Positions 21,591-34,588 are shown, numbered from the stretch's first letter. The stretch is DNA of 64,000 bases from Ligustrum vulgare (GCA_963555705.1 OY743172.1:17669446-17733445); one strand, 5' to 3'. Made by a program: numbers and translations. The notes: a model not told the origin generated them from the sequence alone.

Positions 21591-24393
21591 ATATATATAT
21601 ATACTAGTTCTACCACCCGTGCGATGCACGGTATTAGATATAAAAAATAACATTATATTACAATAACTAACCAGGACTGTCATAGGACGATAACATAAAT
21701 ATTATATAATCAACAATCATCCAAATTTATTCTCAACAAATTTATTATCCCAATCCGCTTCATAATTTTAGAATTCATATTTGTTTATGAAATTAAAGGA
21801 TTTAGCAATTGAAAATGAAACCACATTCTCCAAAAAAAAACACAATTATAAATTCTATTTTCCAAAAAAATATAGCTCAATCAAACCCTTAATATAAATC
21901 CAAGCAAATAATAGAGTTTCCTCACCTGAAAAAGTTACATTTCAAGCAAAAATGAAAATTTAACTAGGTTCATAGGCTTCTAATTTCGTGGTTCAAAATA
22001 ATACTGAACAAAAGCAATGTACTTATTAATACAGACTATACAACCATATGTTTAGACAATTTTCCCCACCAAACATAGATATTAACCTTTTTTATTGGCT
22101 CTTGAATTTCCAGAGTCTTCGCCTGTGAGTCCAAAAACAATTTCTACACCAAATATAGATATTTATAAAAGTCTTCCTAACTCCTTGCTACAATAAAATC
22201 ATGACGACAAAAATATGAAACTTTTGATTGTTGCAGTTATTATATCTATCTGCACCTATGCGCCCATCGAGAGGTAAAATATAGTAAAACAAAATAGAAT
22301 GTTAAAGTACGTTGGAGAGTCAACTGAGAAAACAAAAAAATGTCTATTGATTATAGTAGTCCGTAATATCAAAATCTTGTGAATTAAAGACAACAATGAT
22401 AACCTTTGACCAAGATAATAATATGATTGTGTCCATGACTCCGTTGTCCCATCAAAACCAACAATAAAACTTATAATTAAAATCTGCATACCTCCTTAGG
22501 ATCAGCCAACATCTTCCAATGTCAAGGCTTGCCTTCTTCAATCTGTAGTCGCGAACTTTAAATAAGAGTAACATGCCATTAAATAAAGACAATCCATAGA
22601 CAGAAATAAATAAAAACTACCTACTTACTGATTTCAACCAATTAGAGAAGCATGAAGAAATAACAGTTACCAACATCCGGATAGGGGCCGCCGAATAGGG
22701 CCTAAATGTTGTAGATACAATAGACAAAAATTTATAGTCAATTTTCACTATTATTACTTTTTACTCCTTTTTCTTCTTCACACTTTCTTCCGTGGCCATT
22801 TTAGCAAAAATAATTGTAAATTTAAAATACTATTTAAGAAAGATTATCCAGAATTTCAGTGTAAAGTGCCCTCAATGCCTACCACCTCCCTCCACCACTG
22901 GTCTTAAGTAGAAAATTTTTCCATGTGATCAAGCTTTTATGAGTACTAATTTTCGTAATATATCCCATCGAGACTGGTCAATGTAAAGCTACTCCGATTA
23001 AGCGCTGATTAGTGACCCACTTCACCTAGATAGGTTCATCAGACCACGATAACAAATGCAATATGTTGTTATTATCAATGCATCATATTGACCAATTGTA
23101 AGCATGCACAAAAGAAAATATAAACTTCCAACTAATAAAACCTTATAAAAAATGTAATCCTATTCCCGACCTAATTGGAACATGTTTAAATGAATACCAT
23201 TGCACAAATAATAAAATAAAGTTGATCACTGATGCAATGAGCAATAGTAAGATAATTGAAATACCTTCGGGCTCATAGTGACTGTAACTACCTCAGCAAG
23301 TTTTTCAACACCCTTAAGCATAAAAGCCTTAGCCTCCACATAAAAAAAAAAACATAACATTAATAGAGAAAAGGCAAAAATGACTTTAACATTAAAAGGC
23401 ACTCCACTTTATAACAATAAAAAACCAATCTTCATTAAGAAACAAAACTTTTCAAAAATTATCATAGATAATTCAGTAAATGTATTGAAGTAACAATAAC
23501 AAACCCCAGTTCATCGTCAAAGTCCTAGTCCTTATCACGGAAACTAAATCTCTAATCAGATTTGTGAACCAAAAAATAAATAAAATTGAACTTCAAAAAA
23601 ATAAGAGCACCCATTTCAGATTTTTCAATCGAAAATGAACAATTACAAAAAAACTGCCATGCTTCTATATCTTTATTTTAGAAAAAGTTAAACTTATGAA
23701 ATAAATGAGATCAAGAAACTAAAAGTAGCAAATGAAACCAAACTAATTTAGATTTCAGTGAACAAAAATCAGAGAAATTAGACAATTCTGATTCGTAATA
23801 TCACAAACTCAAAAAAAATTTCATTGTTTAAGAGAACCAAAATCAGAAGACAAAACAACCTTTAGACGGTCAACTGAGAGGAGACTGCTGAGGATGCATT
23901 CCTTAAGACCAGTATCCAGCACAGCAGCACTATCATGTTGTACTCATCCATATTTTTTCCATTTCTCAAGCCTTTAATTGGAAAAAAAAAAAAAAACAGA
24001 AAAAGGAAAACAGAAAATAAAAAGTATACACTATTATTTTCAATAATACTACAAAAATTCAATGGAAAATACCCAACAACTACCAACTTATAAAAATAAA
24101 AAGTAATTAATACACTACACAATTAATTGAATAAACATATGAACAAATTTAAAACTAAAGCATATCTACCCCTGAAGACTCAAATAATTGCTAAATAGTC
24201 TTCAACTCGCCAACGCCACTCGCAAGATCATCATCTCTGTGATTCAAAGCCTTATACTTCATCTTGTTCAAACCGCTCTAAATGTCTTTTAAGAAACAAA
24301 TTGTTGTACAATTTTAATTTAGAAAATGAACATATATAATTGACTTCTGATTAAAAACAATTAAAATATATAATGGTGCTACCCTTTACTTGA

Positions 24394-24573
24394 TTTCTTC
24401 TTGCATTCATTAATGGAGATTTAGCAGTGGTTTTAGACAACATACTATTAGAGCAACATGCGAATAATAATTTAGTGGAGGAGGAGAGGATCTTGAAAGC
24501 AATTAAACATGCTGAAGAAAAAAGTGAAGAAATCATTCGGATGCAAACTAAGTCTATCTTTCAACAACAGAAA
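24394..24573 (+). pseudogene. Coding-like segment inside Helitron 1, possible captured exon
   Basis: An open frame of 59 codons, without its own start and ending in TGA, reads INGDLAVVLDNILLEQHANN, then LVEEERILKAIKHAEEKSEE, then IIRMQTKSIFQQQ. It is hydrophilic and helix-forming, with codon use unlike the AT-rich surroundings. It could be a captured gene fragment, as is common in plant Helitrons. I do not recognise the parent gene. Confidence 0.3.
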
Positions 24574-26543
24574 TGAAAATCAAATAACCAAACATCATTA
24601 GCAAAATAAACTTAAATAGAAAAAACAACATAAGACTCTTGACGCCCTGTTCAAAGAGTCTTGACTGCAAGAGTATTACACAACTCCCAAAAGGAAAAAT
24701 GCACTACCTCTGTAGCCCCTGCCTTTGATACCTTCAGTTCTCTCAATAGTTCCAACTGTAAAAAATATAGTGAAATGAATGCAATTTATCTTTCAACAAT
24801 AGAAATTAAAATAATACAAATTAAAATCATAACATCAAGTGATGCCTTTGCATGGGGGTTAACTGACTTCATATCTGAGAAGAAATGATAACATAGATAG
24901 TTAGGCAATAGGCAATTCTAAAGCAGACATGAAAATGGAATTGTGTTTGTGAGAGCTAGCCATGGGTTATTCAAATATTGTTCCATAATTTTCACAAAAA
25001 GGCCATAAGAAAAAAAAAATGACCTAAAGGTACATACCAGACTTGCTGCAGCACTGACTTTACCAACCCATTTCCAAACACTGGAAGATAGATAATGTAG
25101 ATTTCAATTAGCTTTAGCTAACTGGTTTATTTAGGGGTAATGTAATTTAAGGAAACATTAAGTGCAAAAGGTGAATTAGAAAACCAGAACCAAAAGAAGT
25201 AGTGGATGACTCATTACATATATTCAATGCACATACCCAAGTTGTGACATGGACTTCTTTATACATTTTCCTTCTTTCACGTGCTCTTTAGTAGCACCAC
25301 AAGCACATTTCTCTCAAATCCAGCCAGGTCTACAAAACTGATTCTGCTAGTCTTAGAACTACCAAAGCACTTTGATGAGGATTCCTGAGGTATTCATTCC
25401 AGGAAAAAACTGATTTCAAAATTTGAACTGAATACCAAACCAATCATATTAGATAGTGTGTAATTTTCAAATTTAAAGGTAACTACATTCTAACAGGTTT
25501 GCTGTTCTTGGATGAAAGCAAAAATTTATTAATCAAATATTCACTTAACTTTTCCTTAATATTATGTATCTTAAATGCCATGAACATAGAGGGAAAATTG
25601 TATAATAAAAGAAGATTATTGTGAAAGAAGTGTTTTCTTCCATTTGGTAAAAAAATTTAAGATTGCTAAATAAAATTAGATAATTTTTTGAACTAATTGA
25701 AACTGTAGCCCTTTGCTAATATTACCTTGCACCAGGACTTGATTATGCATGTGAATATAATGTGGGATCTTGAGCTCTTTGAATTTATACTTGTTGCTCC
25801 AACCTTTCTACTTGACAGCCCCTGCAACATAAAATAAGCAGCATTCCCAATAAAAAAAAGTACTACAACCAGATTTTACTCACATAAATAAATAAATACT
25901 ACAAAAAAAAAAAAAAAACTAAGCAGCATTCCCAATAAATTAAGAGTCGGTTAAACTACATGATTTTTTTTTTCTGTTCCACTTGGTATGCCAAACAATT
26001 GTTTGTGACTGGTTCTCATGCTTGTTTCATTTGAAACAGTAATCAATCAGTATTGAGCTTTGTTGGCAGACAATGACTGGTTTTTATATAATGACATTAG
26101 CGTTGATAATAAAGCTAAAAGGAATAAATATCATAATCAACTAATAGTCTTGTTAACAAATACTAATGAACTACTTAACAAAATCAATTGATATTTTAAT
26201 CAAGCGGATTCAAAAAATAGTTCAAGAAGAAGAGTGGTATTACTTTAGATAGAATCTCCAGAAAATCATCATCTCACTATTAAAAATTCAGAATATACAA
26301 ATAAATAATGCCCATTTATCAACAAAACCATCAATAGTGAAAAATATAATAATAATTCAAGTTATTCTACCATAAAAAAATTCAAAATAAACAATAAGTT
26401 AAAATTCAATGGCACATGACTGAAAATAAGCTAAAATCTTTTACATTATGCTCTAATAAAATTGCACATAACATGCACTAAGTTCATATCCAACTATAAT
26501 TAGAACTAACATGCAGAAAAGATCAATTTGAAATTCATAAAGG

Positions 26544-26625
26544 AAATCGCTTGGTATTGCTGCTTGTGCAAAGATTATCGAAATTGGTATTGCTGAGTAA
26601 TGCAGATTCTTAAAATCGTTGGATT
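26544..26625. repeat. 82-bp inverted repeat, left arm
   Basis: This 82-bp segment is the exact reverse complement of 27116-27197 by base-by-base comparison. The spacer is 490 bp. Both arms lie inside Helitron 1. Confidence 0.9.
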
Positions 26626-26948
26626 AGCTTAGTACCCTGCTCAGGGAATCTTAAATTTTGAAACTAAAAGCTGCTACAAATCGAAACTCAAAGTTGCCCA
26701 AAACTCAGATGAATAGTACCTCTGTAAATGTGGGGAGCTCAGGCTGTATTGAGCTTGAGAAGTCACAAATGAATTGGTGATGGCAGCACGTGAGCAACAT
26801 GAAGATAGATTAGGATATACATACCGCAACAGAAACATTTTCTCAATAAAAGTTTGTTCTTCAATGAAAGAATAATTTTTTTTTAAAGAAGAAGAAGAAA
26901 CATTTACCCCAGCGGAATAATAATTCACATGTCAATTTATAGCATAAT

Positions 26949-27022
26949 TTATGTTCCAGTTAACACAGAGACACATATATGAGTCTTATGTTCCAGTTAA
27001 CACAGAGACACATATATGAGTC
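26949..27022 (+). repeat. 37-bp tandem duplication
   Basis: Two identical units (26949-26985 and 26986-27022) beginning TTATGTTCCAGTTAACAC, located in the loop of the 82-bp inverted repeat. Confidence 0.85.
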
Positions 27023-27115
27023 TATGCATTATTTTCTCAATAGTTGGATTAAACGGAGAAAAATTACTGCAAATGGAATGGAAAGTCCAAGTAAATATCA
27101 GCATATTCACCTGTA

Positions 27116-27197
27116 AATCCAACGATTTTAAGAATCTGCATTACTCAGCAATACCAATTTCGATAATCTTTGCACAAGCAGCAATACCAAGCGATTT
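27116..27197. repeat. 82-bp inverted repeat, right arm
   Basis: Exact inverted copy of 26544-26625. On the minus strand the arm is the end of an open frame (27141-27434) that reads KALKSLGIAACAKIIEIGIA. It may therefore derive from a captured exon; the parent is not recognised. Confidence 0.9.
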
Positions 27198-28588
27198 CAA
27201 AGCCTTCCCACAACCATAGGTCAGCTGAACCACTCTTGTGTCAGTCAAAAACAATTCATTACCAGCCTCATTATTGATCCACATATTACAAATTACCACT
27301 TTACAATAACTAATGAATGGGAAGGATATTTTTAAAAAAAAAAAAAAAATTGTGCATAAGCCAAAGTCACGGTTCACCTCTTTCATGCTCAAGAACCCAA
27401 CCTTGGAAGTACTGTTGCCAGATAATAATTGCAAATCCCTGCCTGAAAAAGGTAAGAATCAACTCCACACCAAGTCATCAACAATATTAGAGTCAATGAA
27501 CGGGGTTTCAACATGAAAACTGCTGTTTAAGAGAATTATAAGAAAGATAAAGCACACCTGCAACATTCATCAGATGAGACGATTGCCTCTCCAATTGCAA
27601 CAATTTCCTCTGAATAGCCAACCAGTTTCCTTAATTATTCACAAATCCCCCTGGTCCATTAGGATTTTTGGAAAAATCTGCATACGCTGCCACCACCTCC
27701 TCCGACCACTAATCTACCAGATTCTGAAGCCATCGCCACGACCACGCCTGACTCTGCCACTGAATTCTCCTTCGTCTTTGAAGATGATTTTTAAAGAGCA
27801 AAAATATACCGGTGCTGAAAGTGAATCAGGTGATTTTTAAGGAACAAATAGAGAAATACCGATTGCACCACCAGTTGAGGAGGGAAATGAAGATCCAGAC
27901 CAGCCTCCATCACCAAATGTCTTGACTGTTTAGATGGTTCCGCGATGAGGAAGATGCTCGTGGAGGCGAACTCGACAAAGCACTGCTGAAATCTGACCAT
28001 GACAAGAAGAGCCGAGGGTTTATTGAACCATTTCTTTCAATTCTTAACTGTTTACTTTAGTTTGAAAATTGAATTTAGAAGGGCAGCGAGTTTTTTGACT
28101 TTCGAGATGGGAGAGAGAGATGAAACAGATTTGAGAGGACAGAGGCTGAGGGCTGAGAGATTATGGAAGAAAAAATGACTCTGTAAGGAACTGGGGGACC
28201 ACCAGATTGTAATAATCGTACAAAGCAAGCTTCCTATACAATTTGAGTGGGACTACTACAGTTCTAGGCGGGATTTAATTTTTTTTTTTTTAATTAATCA
28301 TATGGCTGGGCGGGAAATCTAAGGCGGGAAAACTCTTGCTACTTTGCTTCTTTATAATAATAATAAGATGGTGACATGACAACAATAGTTTACAATCATT
28401 TTTGAAAAATCATCAATTTCGACTGATCAAAGATTTTTGTCCATTATTCTTTTACTTTCCAAAAAAGTAAACTAACGAAATATTGTTAAGTCTACATCGT
28501 TATTTATAAATAATATTTACAAACAATATTTTATGAATGAGTTGTCTATTCATGGATGTAAAATGTTCCATGAAAAAAATTAATTTTT

Positions 28589-28728
28589 TGTTGTAAATAT
28601 TATATTAGTGAATGACAGTTGTACCCCTAAAACCCTAGGTATTATTACCTTATGTATCTCTTATTCCCCATATATATATGGGGGCTTTGATTCATAATAA
28701 TATACAAGTCTATTTGTCTCTTTATTTT

Positions 28729-28759
<31 letters not shown>

Positions 28760-28770
28760 ATTTCATAACA
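28589..28770 (+). repeat. 5' LTR of the hairpin-array element
   Basis: 182 bp, TG...CA ends. It includes ATATGGGGGCTTTGATTCAT and a CT-rich tract before TTTCATAACA. Confidence 0.85.
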
Positions 28771-29044
28771 CGTTATCAGCACGAGTCTCTACCAAATTGA
28801 GTTAGAATTTTCTTTTTCAAAATCACATATATCAAAATATTAGTTAGATGGTAAAATCATATGCACCGAGCACCAAAATAAATTTGGTGACATATGAATT
28901 TTTTTATTACTATTCAATTGCAATTCACATCTATTCATTACGATGTTGTTCATTAGCAATTGCGGCTCATAAATCTGAATATGATTTTCTCCAACCAATT
29001 CGACAGATTTTGATCTTTATATTGATAATTCATTATATTGTTAC

Positions 29045-31270
29045 TCTTGAAGTAGCACAACAGTATATATTAATATTTCAGAAGAATATTAATTATAGAT
29101 TTGTCCATTACAAATTTATTGATGCTGTTAATTCATTCGTTATTGCTCCTGAAGTAGCACAACATTATATTAATATTTCAGAAGAATATTAATCATAGAT
29201 CTATGTCTATCTATTACAAATATTTGTTGTTGCTCCTGAAGTAGCACAACATATAATTCAGATGAACATTATTTGCTCCTGAAGAGCATACATTGTAATT
29301 TTCAATATTCTAGAAGAATATTGACATTTTATTCTTGAATAATAGCAATTTTAGATCTATAATTATTTCAGAAGAATAATTCGTTATCTCTCTTAAAGTA
29401 ACGTAATAAATAATTAATATTTCAGAAGAATATTAAATTATTAATCGTAAAATTGTTTATTATAAATAATTTGTTGTTACTCCTGAAGTAGTACGACATT
29501 AAAATTAATATCCTAGAAGGATGTTATTTGCTCCTAAAGAGAATGAATTATAATTTTCAATATTCTAGAAGAATATTGATTTATTATTTCTTTTGGAAAA
29601 ATCGAAATAAATTCGTTAAAGTATATCTTGTTCCAGCAAATTATTATTGTTATTATTTTTTGCTCTTTCAATTTTGTCATTGGAAATCATTACGTTATTT
29701 TGAATTCTCAAATATATTATTAGATTTGATTCTATCATATATTAGTTATATATCTAATTTTTATATATGGAATTCACGTGCATGTTTAGTATCTTTTACA
29801 TATTGGTAAAAGATTTAGTCAATTTTGTTAACTTCTATATATGGAGATTCTTTTTCCTGATATATGTTTGATAATTCATTTTTATATATAAATTCATATT
29901 ATGTTTATATGGTAATTAATATTCTTTAAGATGATTAAATAGTTGTAGATGTTCATTCATAAATTCTGATTTAATAATGTATCATGTTGTTGCTCACGAA
30001 GTAGGACAACAATAGTAGTATTCTAGAAGAATATTACTTGCTTGTCATGAGCAGTATATTCCAATTTCAATTTTCCAGAAAAATATTGATCCAATGCTCT
30101 TGAAGAAGCATAATTTAAAATATGTTTTAAACGAATATGGTGTTGGTGTTCTCGAATAAACACAACCCACGTTAGATAAATATTTCAGAAGAATATTTTA
30201 ACGTCACTCGTGTAGAGTACAAATATTGTTAGCTTGAAAGGTGGAATGAATCATTAATATCAATATTCCAGAAAAATATTGACTTATTATTCTTGAAGAA
30301 TTGCAATTTTAGCAATATAATTATTCCAGAAGAATAATTTGTTATTTTGCTCCTAAATAGCACAATAGATATTAATTATTGTTATAATTGAATGAGATTC
30401 AAATCAATATTCCAGAAGAATATTGCGTTATTGCTACGTTTCAATATTCTAGAAGAATATTATTTTATTGCTCATGTGATAAATATTGCATTCTTTTTTT
30501 CAAAGAAATTCGAATTTATTAATAATCCAGAAGATTATTATGATGTAGAATAATATATTGTTGCGATGATTCCTGAAGAATCATAATTTTATCTCATATG
30601 AAATATAATAATAGAATATAATTTGCTCCCGAAGAGCCCAATATTATGAGATATGTTATTAATTTGATATTCTGAAAAAGTATTTTGTTGTTAATCCTGA
30701 AGAATAACAACTTTATTTTATGATAAATATTCAATTTATTATTTTACTTGTTCACGAATAACATAGTTTCTTTTTCTGCTCAAAGTAAAAGTTAGTATTC
30801 TATTAACTTTGAATTTTCATAGAAAGTGGTATAATTATTCGATCTTATTATATCGTTTTGATTATACCAACTTACAATAAATATTTGTTCGAATGTATGT
30901 TTTACATTTAATATTATAATACAATATTCCAGACTATTCTAGAAAAAAAACAATCTAAATCAATATTCCAGAAGAATATTGATTTAAATGGACATTCCAG
31001 CAGAATATTACAGCATTAGAAATATCTCATTTGAGTTATTTAATAAAATATTCCAAAAGAATATTTCATTTTTGCTCTTGAAGAAACAATACGTTGTTGC
31101 TCCCGAAGAAGTACAACATTTATGAAATAATATTATCCGCTTTTGAAGAATATGATATTATAATTTCAATATTTCAGAAGAATATTGACATATTGATTAT
31201 GAATTAGCAATAAAAAGTGCTTTCGAAGTAGCATATGTTTCGAAGAATATATCATTTGAGTTCATGTTTA
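29045..31270 (+). repeat. Array of short hairpins with a shared loop (CCTGAAG/CCAGAAG)
   Basis: I count about 19 copies of an AATATTCCAGAAGAATATT-type palindrome, for example at 29070-29092, 29168, 29300, 29550, 30262, 30400, 30960 and 31160. They are interleaved with about 15 copies of a GCTCCTGAAGTAGC or GCTCCTGAAGAGC type. In each, the bases left of the loop are mirrored as complement on the right. The loop stays close to CYTGAAG/CCAGAAG while the stem sequence varies (CAATATT, TTAATATT, ATAATTAT, TTGTTGCT, GATT, AATAAT). The array occupies the place where gag should be. Confidence 0.8.
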
Positions 31271-31379
31271 TCCTTGAAGGAAAACATATAATTAATGTCG
31301 TAAGGACATTGATTAGTTTGACTACTTGAATAATATATGATTATATAATGTTTAATCATTGAATTATATCTTATATTGA

Positions 31380-33500
31380 ACCAGAAATTCAATTTGATTT
31401 TATTATTTGGCATGACCAGTTGGACCATCACTGGATCAATAATGATGCGAAATTAAAATGGATATTTAATGAAAAATCAGAAGACTGTTTAATCAAAACA
31501 TATATGATGTTTGTTCTCTTTCATGAAATTTCTTGACTGTCACTAGCTAAAATATGGATTAAATTCCCTATATTTTTGAAAAATAATTAGGGTGATAAAT
31601 GGGCCACCATCATCTTCCACGTTGATCATCTAATTGTATCTAATAGATTTGATACATATACTAGATGATTGCATGGTATCCGCAACCTGAAGTTTGCGAA
31701 ATTATTGCTTAAATTTTAAATTATGAGCAAGATTTTCAGATTATATAATCAAGAATGTGTCTTGATAGTGCTAATGGACATGAATCTCAACATTTTGATA
31801 AGTGTTAGTTGGGATATCGATAAATGGTTTAACATTTTTGCTTGTTAAACGCCTCCAATTAATTTAATTGAGAACAAAATACTTCCCTTTTTGTTTAGGG
31901 AATTCTATTACGCATCATACCAATATCATAGTTCTCCCTATTATAATTGACTTATGATTAGAGCATAATTTTTCCAAATAATTAATAGTGCAATTGATCC
32001 ACCACAATGCACTGATATGGGAAATAAAGAATGTTGAGAAAAATGCGTTGTTTGAACATATATCCCAAATGAGTGATATTTTACAACGTCGAAAAAAAAA
32101 TGATTGTCAATTTGATTGAACAATTTTCTCAACATTAGGGGGAAATAGCTTAAAATCAAACAAATGCATCATATTATGTTATATATATCCTCACGATTGA
32201 TAATACGAACCAGAAGTTCGATTGAAAATATGAACGAAACGTTCAAAGATAACATAATTACAAGATGCATAAGAGATTAATAAAATCTCATGCTCTATCT
32301 TATATTAATATGTAGCACGCCTGAAGTGTAGCGATATTTTATTCAAATAAAGATCCCCAAATAAATAAAAATAGAGCAAATGATTATAATGATCTTATTG
32401 AGGAGACATATACTTGTGAGAGAGTATTTATTGATATAATTAATTGTAAATCTCCAGAAGAGGTTCAAGTACTTGAAATATTGAACATTGAGATCTCTAT
32501 CGTTTTGTCTTGTGGGGAAAGAAATCAAATTGAGATGATAATTGTGTCGTCACACTTTTTAAAGCACTTGTGCAAAAGCAAATTGCGAAACTAGTCGCAT
32601 CATAATTTGAATGATAGCGAGGATAATAAAAGAAAATGTGTCGAAGAAAATCGACATAAAAATAGTTGGCAAAAGTATGCATTCAGGCTAAATTAAACTT
32701 ATTACAAAACCTGAAGTTTTGGGACATGAAGTCCAAACACATAAAAGTGTAAAGTCAGTAAAATACTTATAGGTATAATCGTAATACATGACTTGTTGAG
32801 CAACGAATGTTTCAAAGATCTAGCATAGATACAATATTTTATTTGCCTGAAAATGCATAATAAGTTCCTATAAATATATGATTATTAGAAATGTATATAA
32901 TGAAATATGATTTATTCTGATTACTAGCTTGCGCTCTTTGATGTACCAATGAGTGATATCAAAATGTATGATCATCAACTCGGTACGTTGAGAGTATTCT
33001 TTGAAGTACCAATGAGTGAGATTAAAAAGAGTAATCAATACCTCGGTACTTTGGGATTGCGGTGAAATAATTAGAGAAAATCTATTTGAAATATAGGAAT
33101 CGTTATCTATCTAAAGTTTCACGACTTAAATTAGGTGGTAGCAATTTGACAATTGCAATGTGAAACATATACTATGCCTGAAGCATATAATATAATCCTC
33201 GAATGATTAAATATGTTTGAAACATATAATTCAAGTTTTTAAGAAACTTGTTTGTTCAAAGTATAAAGATACTTTGCTATCTGAATATGTCATGTGCCTT
33301 TAATAGATTCAATTTCCAATGGAATATGATTGATAATATGAAATTAGATTACATGAAGAATGGTACAAATGACTCTATATGAGAAGTGTTGAAATTGAGA
33401 TGTACCATTACTGTGAATAAAAATCGTGGCAATTGATTTTCAAATTCAAATTCATGGTTAATTATTCACCTGAAGTGAATAAGTTAATTATTCATTGAAG
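31380..33500 (+). pseudogene. Copia integrase / RT remnant, heavily frameshifted
   Basis: Recognisable words in shifting frames: WHDQL followed one frame over by SIMMRK near 31405-31460 (the integrase zinc-binding 'WHDRLGHPG..MMRK' region); a degraded 'GD.CGP.HP' block near 31590-31620; a 'DYTIK...RLDNAGEF'-like block near 31735-31790; and MPEAYN near 33175 from the RT region. None gives an ORF longer than about 75 codons. Confidence 0.6.
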
Positions 33501-33779
33501 TGAATAAGTCACTTCCAAATTTTAGAACTGCATTAAATGCATTGATAATATGAATTATAGAACGTGACTCGATGCAGCATGTTCAAATGATTAGAAATAT
33601 TTTATAGTTCTTCAAGTTCAAAGGAATAATTGAATTTATATTCGAAGAACAAATAATACAAGATATGCATCATTTATATATGTTTGGTAAACATATTCGA
33701 TATTGCACCGATTTACAGTTGAAATAATTAAATGCAGTATCAATATAATTGTAATGTTCCAATGAGGGGAAGCTAATAT

Positions 33780-34415
33780 ACGCTACACTCTTTTTTCCTT
33801 AGCCGAGGTTTTGTCCCACGAGATTTTCCTGAAAATGTTTTTAATGAGGTAGCTGTCATCAATATCTATTAATATACTCTCCTATACGAAATTCCTGAAG
33901 AGATCAAGATATGAATGATTCAATAGAGATTGAATCAGGGGAGTAACTATATGGGTGATTCAATACATATTGAATTAGGGGGAGTAACTGTACTCTTTTT
34001 TTTTCGTTCAGATTTTTTCCCACTGGGTCTTTCTGACAAGGTTTTAACAAGGCATCATTAAAATACTCCAGAATTTCAACAAATCTACTCTCAAGTGACA
34101 ATGAAGCTGGTTAATCTACAAAACCACTATCAACATCTACATTCAAGAAACCAGTTCACAAGATTGGGATACATCAACTCGATGATTTATAGAGATCAAC
34201 GCTATGGGGGGGGGAGTAGCTGTACTCTTTTTCCTTAACTAAGGTTTTGTCCCATTGGATTTTCCTGACGAGATTTTAATGAGGCATCATTCATCTTAAT
34301 ACTCCAAGAACAACTGTACTCTTTTTCCTTCGTTTGATATTTTTGTCCCATTGAGTTTTTATCAAACAAGGTTTTAACAAGGCAGATATTTTGTAATATC
34401 ATATGTCATTCAAGG
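33780..34415 (+). repeat. Four diverged repeats (about 90 bp) before the polypurine tract
   Basis: Four copies start near 33784, 33970, 34219 and 34311. Each carries TACTCTTTTT(CC)TT, then TTTTGTCCCA(C/T), then TTTTCCTGA or a variant, and AAGGTTTTAA(C/T)(G/A)AGGCA. Such TTTGTCCCA...GGTTTTAACGAGGCA units are familiar just upstream of the 3' LTR in plant Copia elements. Confidence 0.75.
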
Positions 34416-34420
34416 GGGAG

Positions 34421-34588
34421 TGTTGTAAATATTATATTAGTGAATGACAGTTGTACCTATAAAACCCTAGATATTATTACCATATGTATCCCTTATTCCT
34501 CCTAAATATATGGGGGCTTTGATTCATAAAAATACACAAGTTTATTTGTCTCTTTATTTTCTTCTCTCTTTCTCTCTATTTCATAACT
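34421..34588 (+). repeat. 3' LTR of the hairpin-array element
   Basis: 168 bp, same order as the 5' LTR with a shorter CT tract. The final A appears changed (ATAACT). Confidence 0.8.

Larger units (their letters stand above)
21604..28368 (-). mobile_element. Non-autonomous Helitron, about 6.8 kb (Helitron 1)
   Basis: Read on the minus strand it starts TCTTATTATTATTATAAAG (28368 down). It ends with the hairpin CCGTGCATCGCACGG, a short spacer and CTAG (21607-21604). It sits between A (28369) and T (21603), the AT insertion site of Helitrons, with no target duplication. No RepHel (rolling-circle replicase/helicase) ORF is present, so it is non-autonomous. Helitron 2 (46468-50661) has the same terminal hairpin and a similar 5' region, including GCGGGAA and CTTCTACT-type words. 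The interior is AT-rich and contains an 82-bp inverted repeat, a 37-bp tandem duplication and a coding-like segment, listed separately. Confidence 0.8.
28589..34588 (+). mobile_element. Decayed Copia element with short LTRs and a hairpin array
   Basis: Short LTRs (28589-28770 and 34421-34588) both start TGTTGTAAATATTATATTAG. The left one ends TTTCATAACA and is followed by CGTTATCAGCACGAG, a primer-site-like segment common in plant Copia elements. The right LTR is preceded by a polypurine tract, CAAGGGGGAG. The flanks are TTTTT on both sides (a possible target duplication in a T-run). The interior has Copia integrase and RT vestiges but no gag and no ORF above about 110 codons. The LTRs differ at several positions and by small indels, so this copy is older than the Copia element at 16300. 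Confidence 0.85.

Noticed and set aside
27574..27840. 88-codon plus-strand frame MRRLPLQLQQFPLN... in Helitron 1
   Set aside because: Pro/Leu-rich with no recognisable domain. An alternative frame (PDSEAIATTTPDSATEFSFV) looks as coding-like, so neither could be supported.
29045..31270. CRISPR-like array (short repeats at semi-regular spacing)
   Set aside because: The repeats are palindromes of variable stem and irregular spacing inside a plant LTR element, with no cas genes; the host is a plant.
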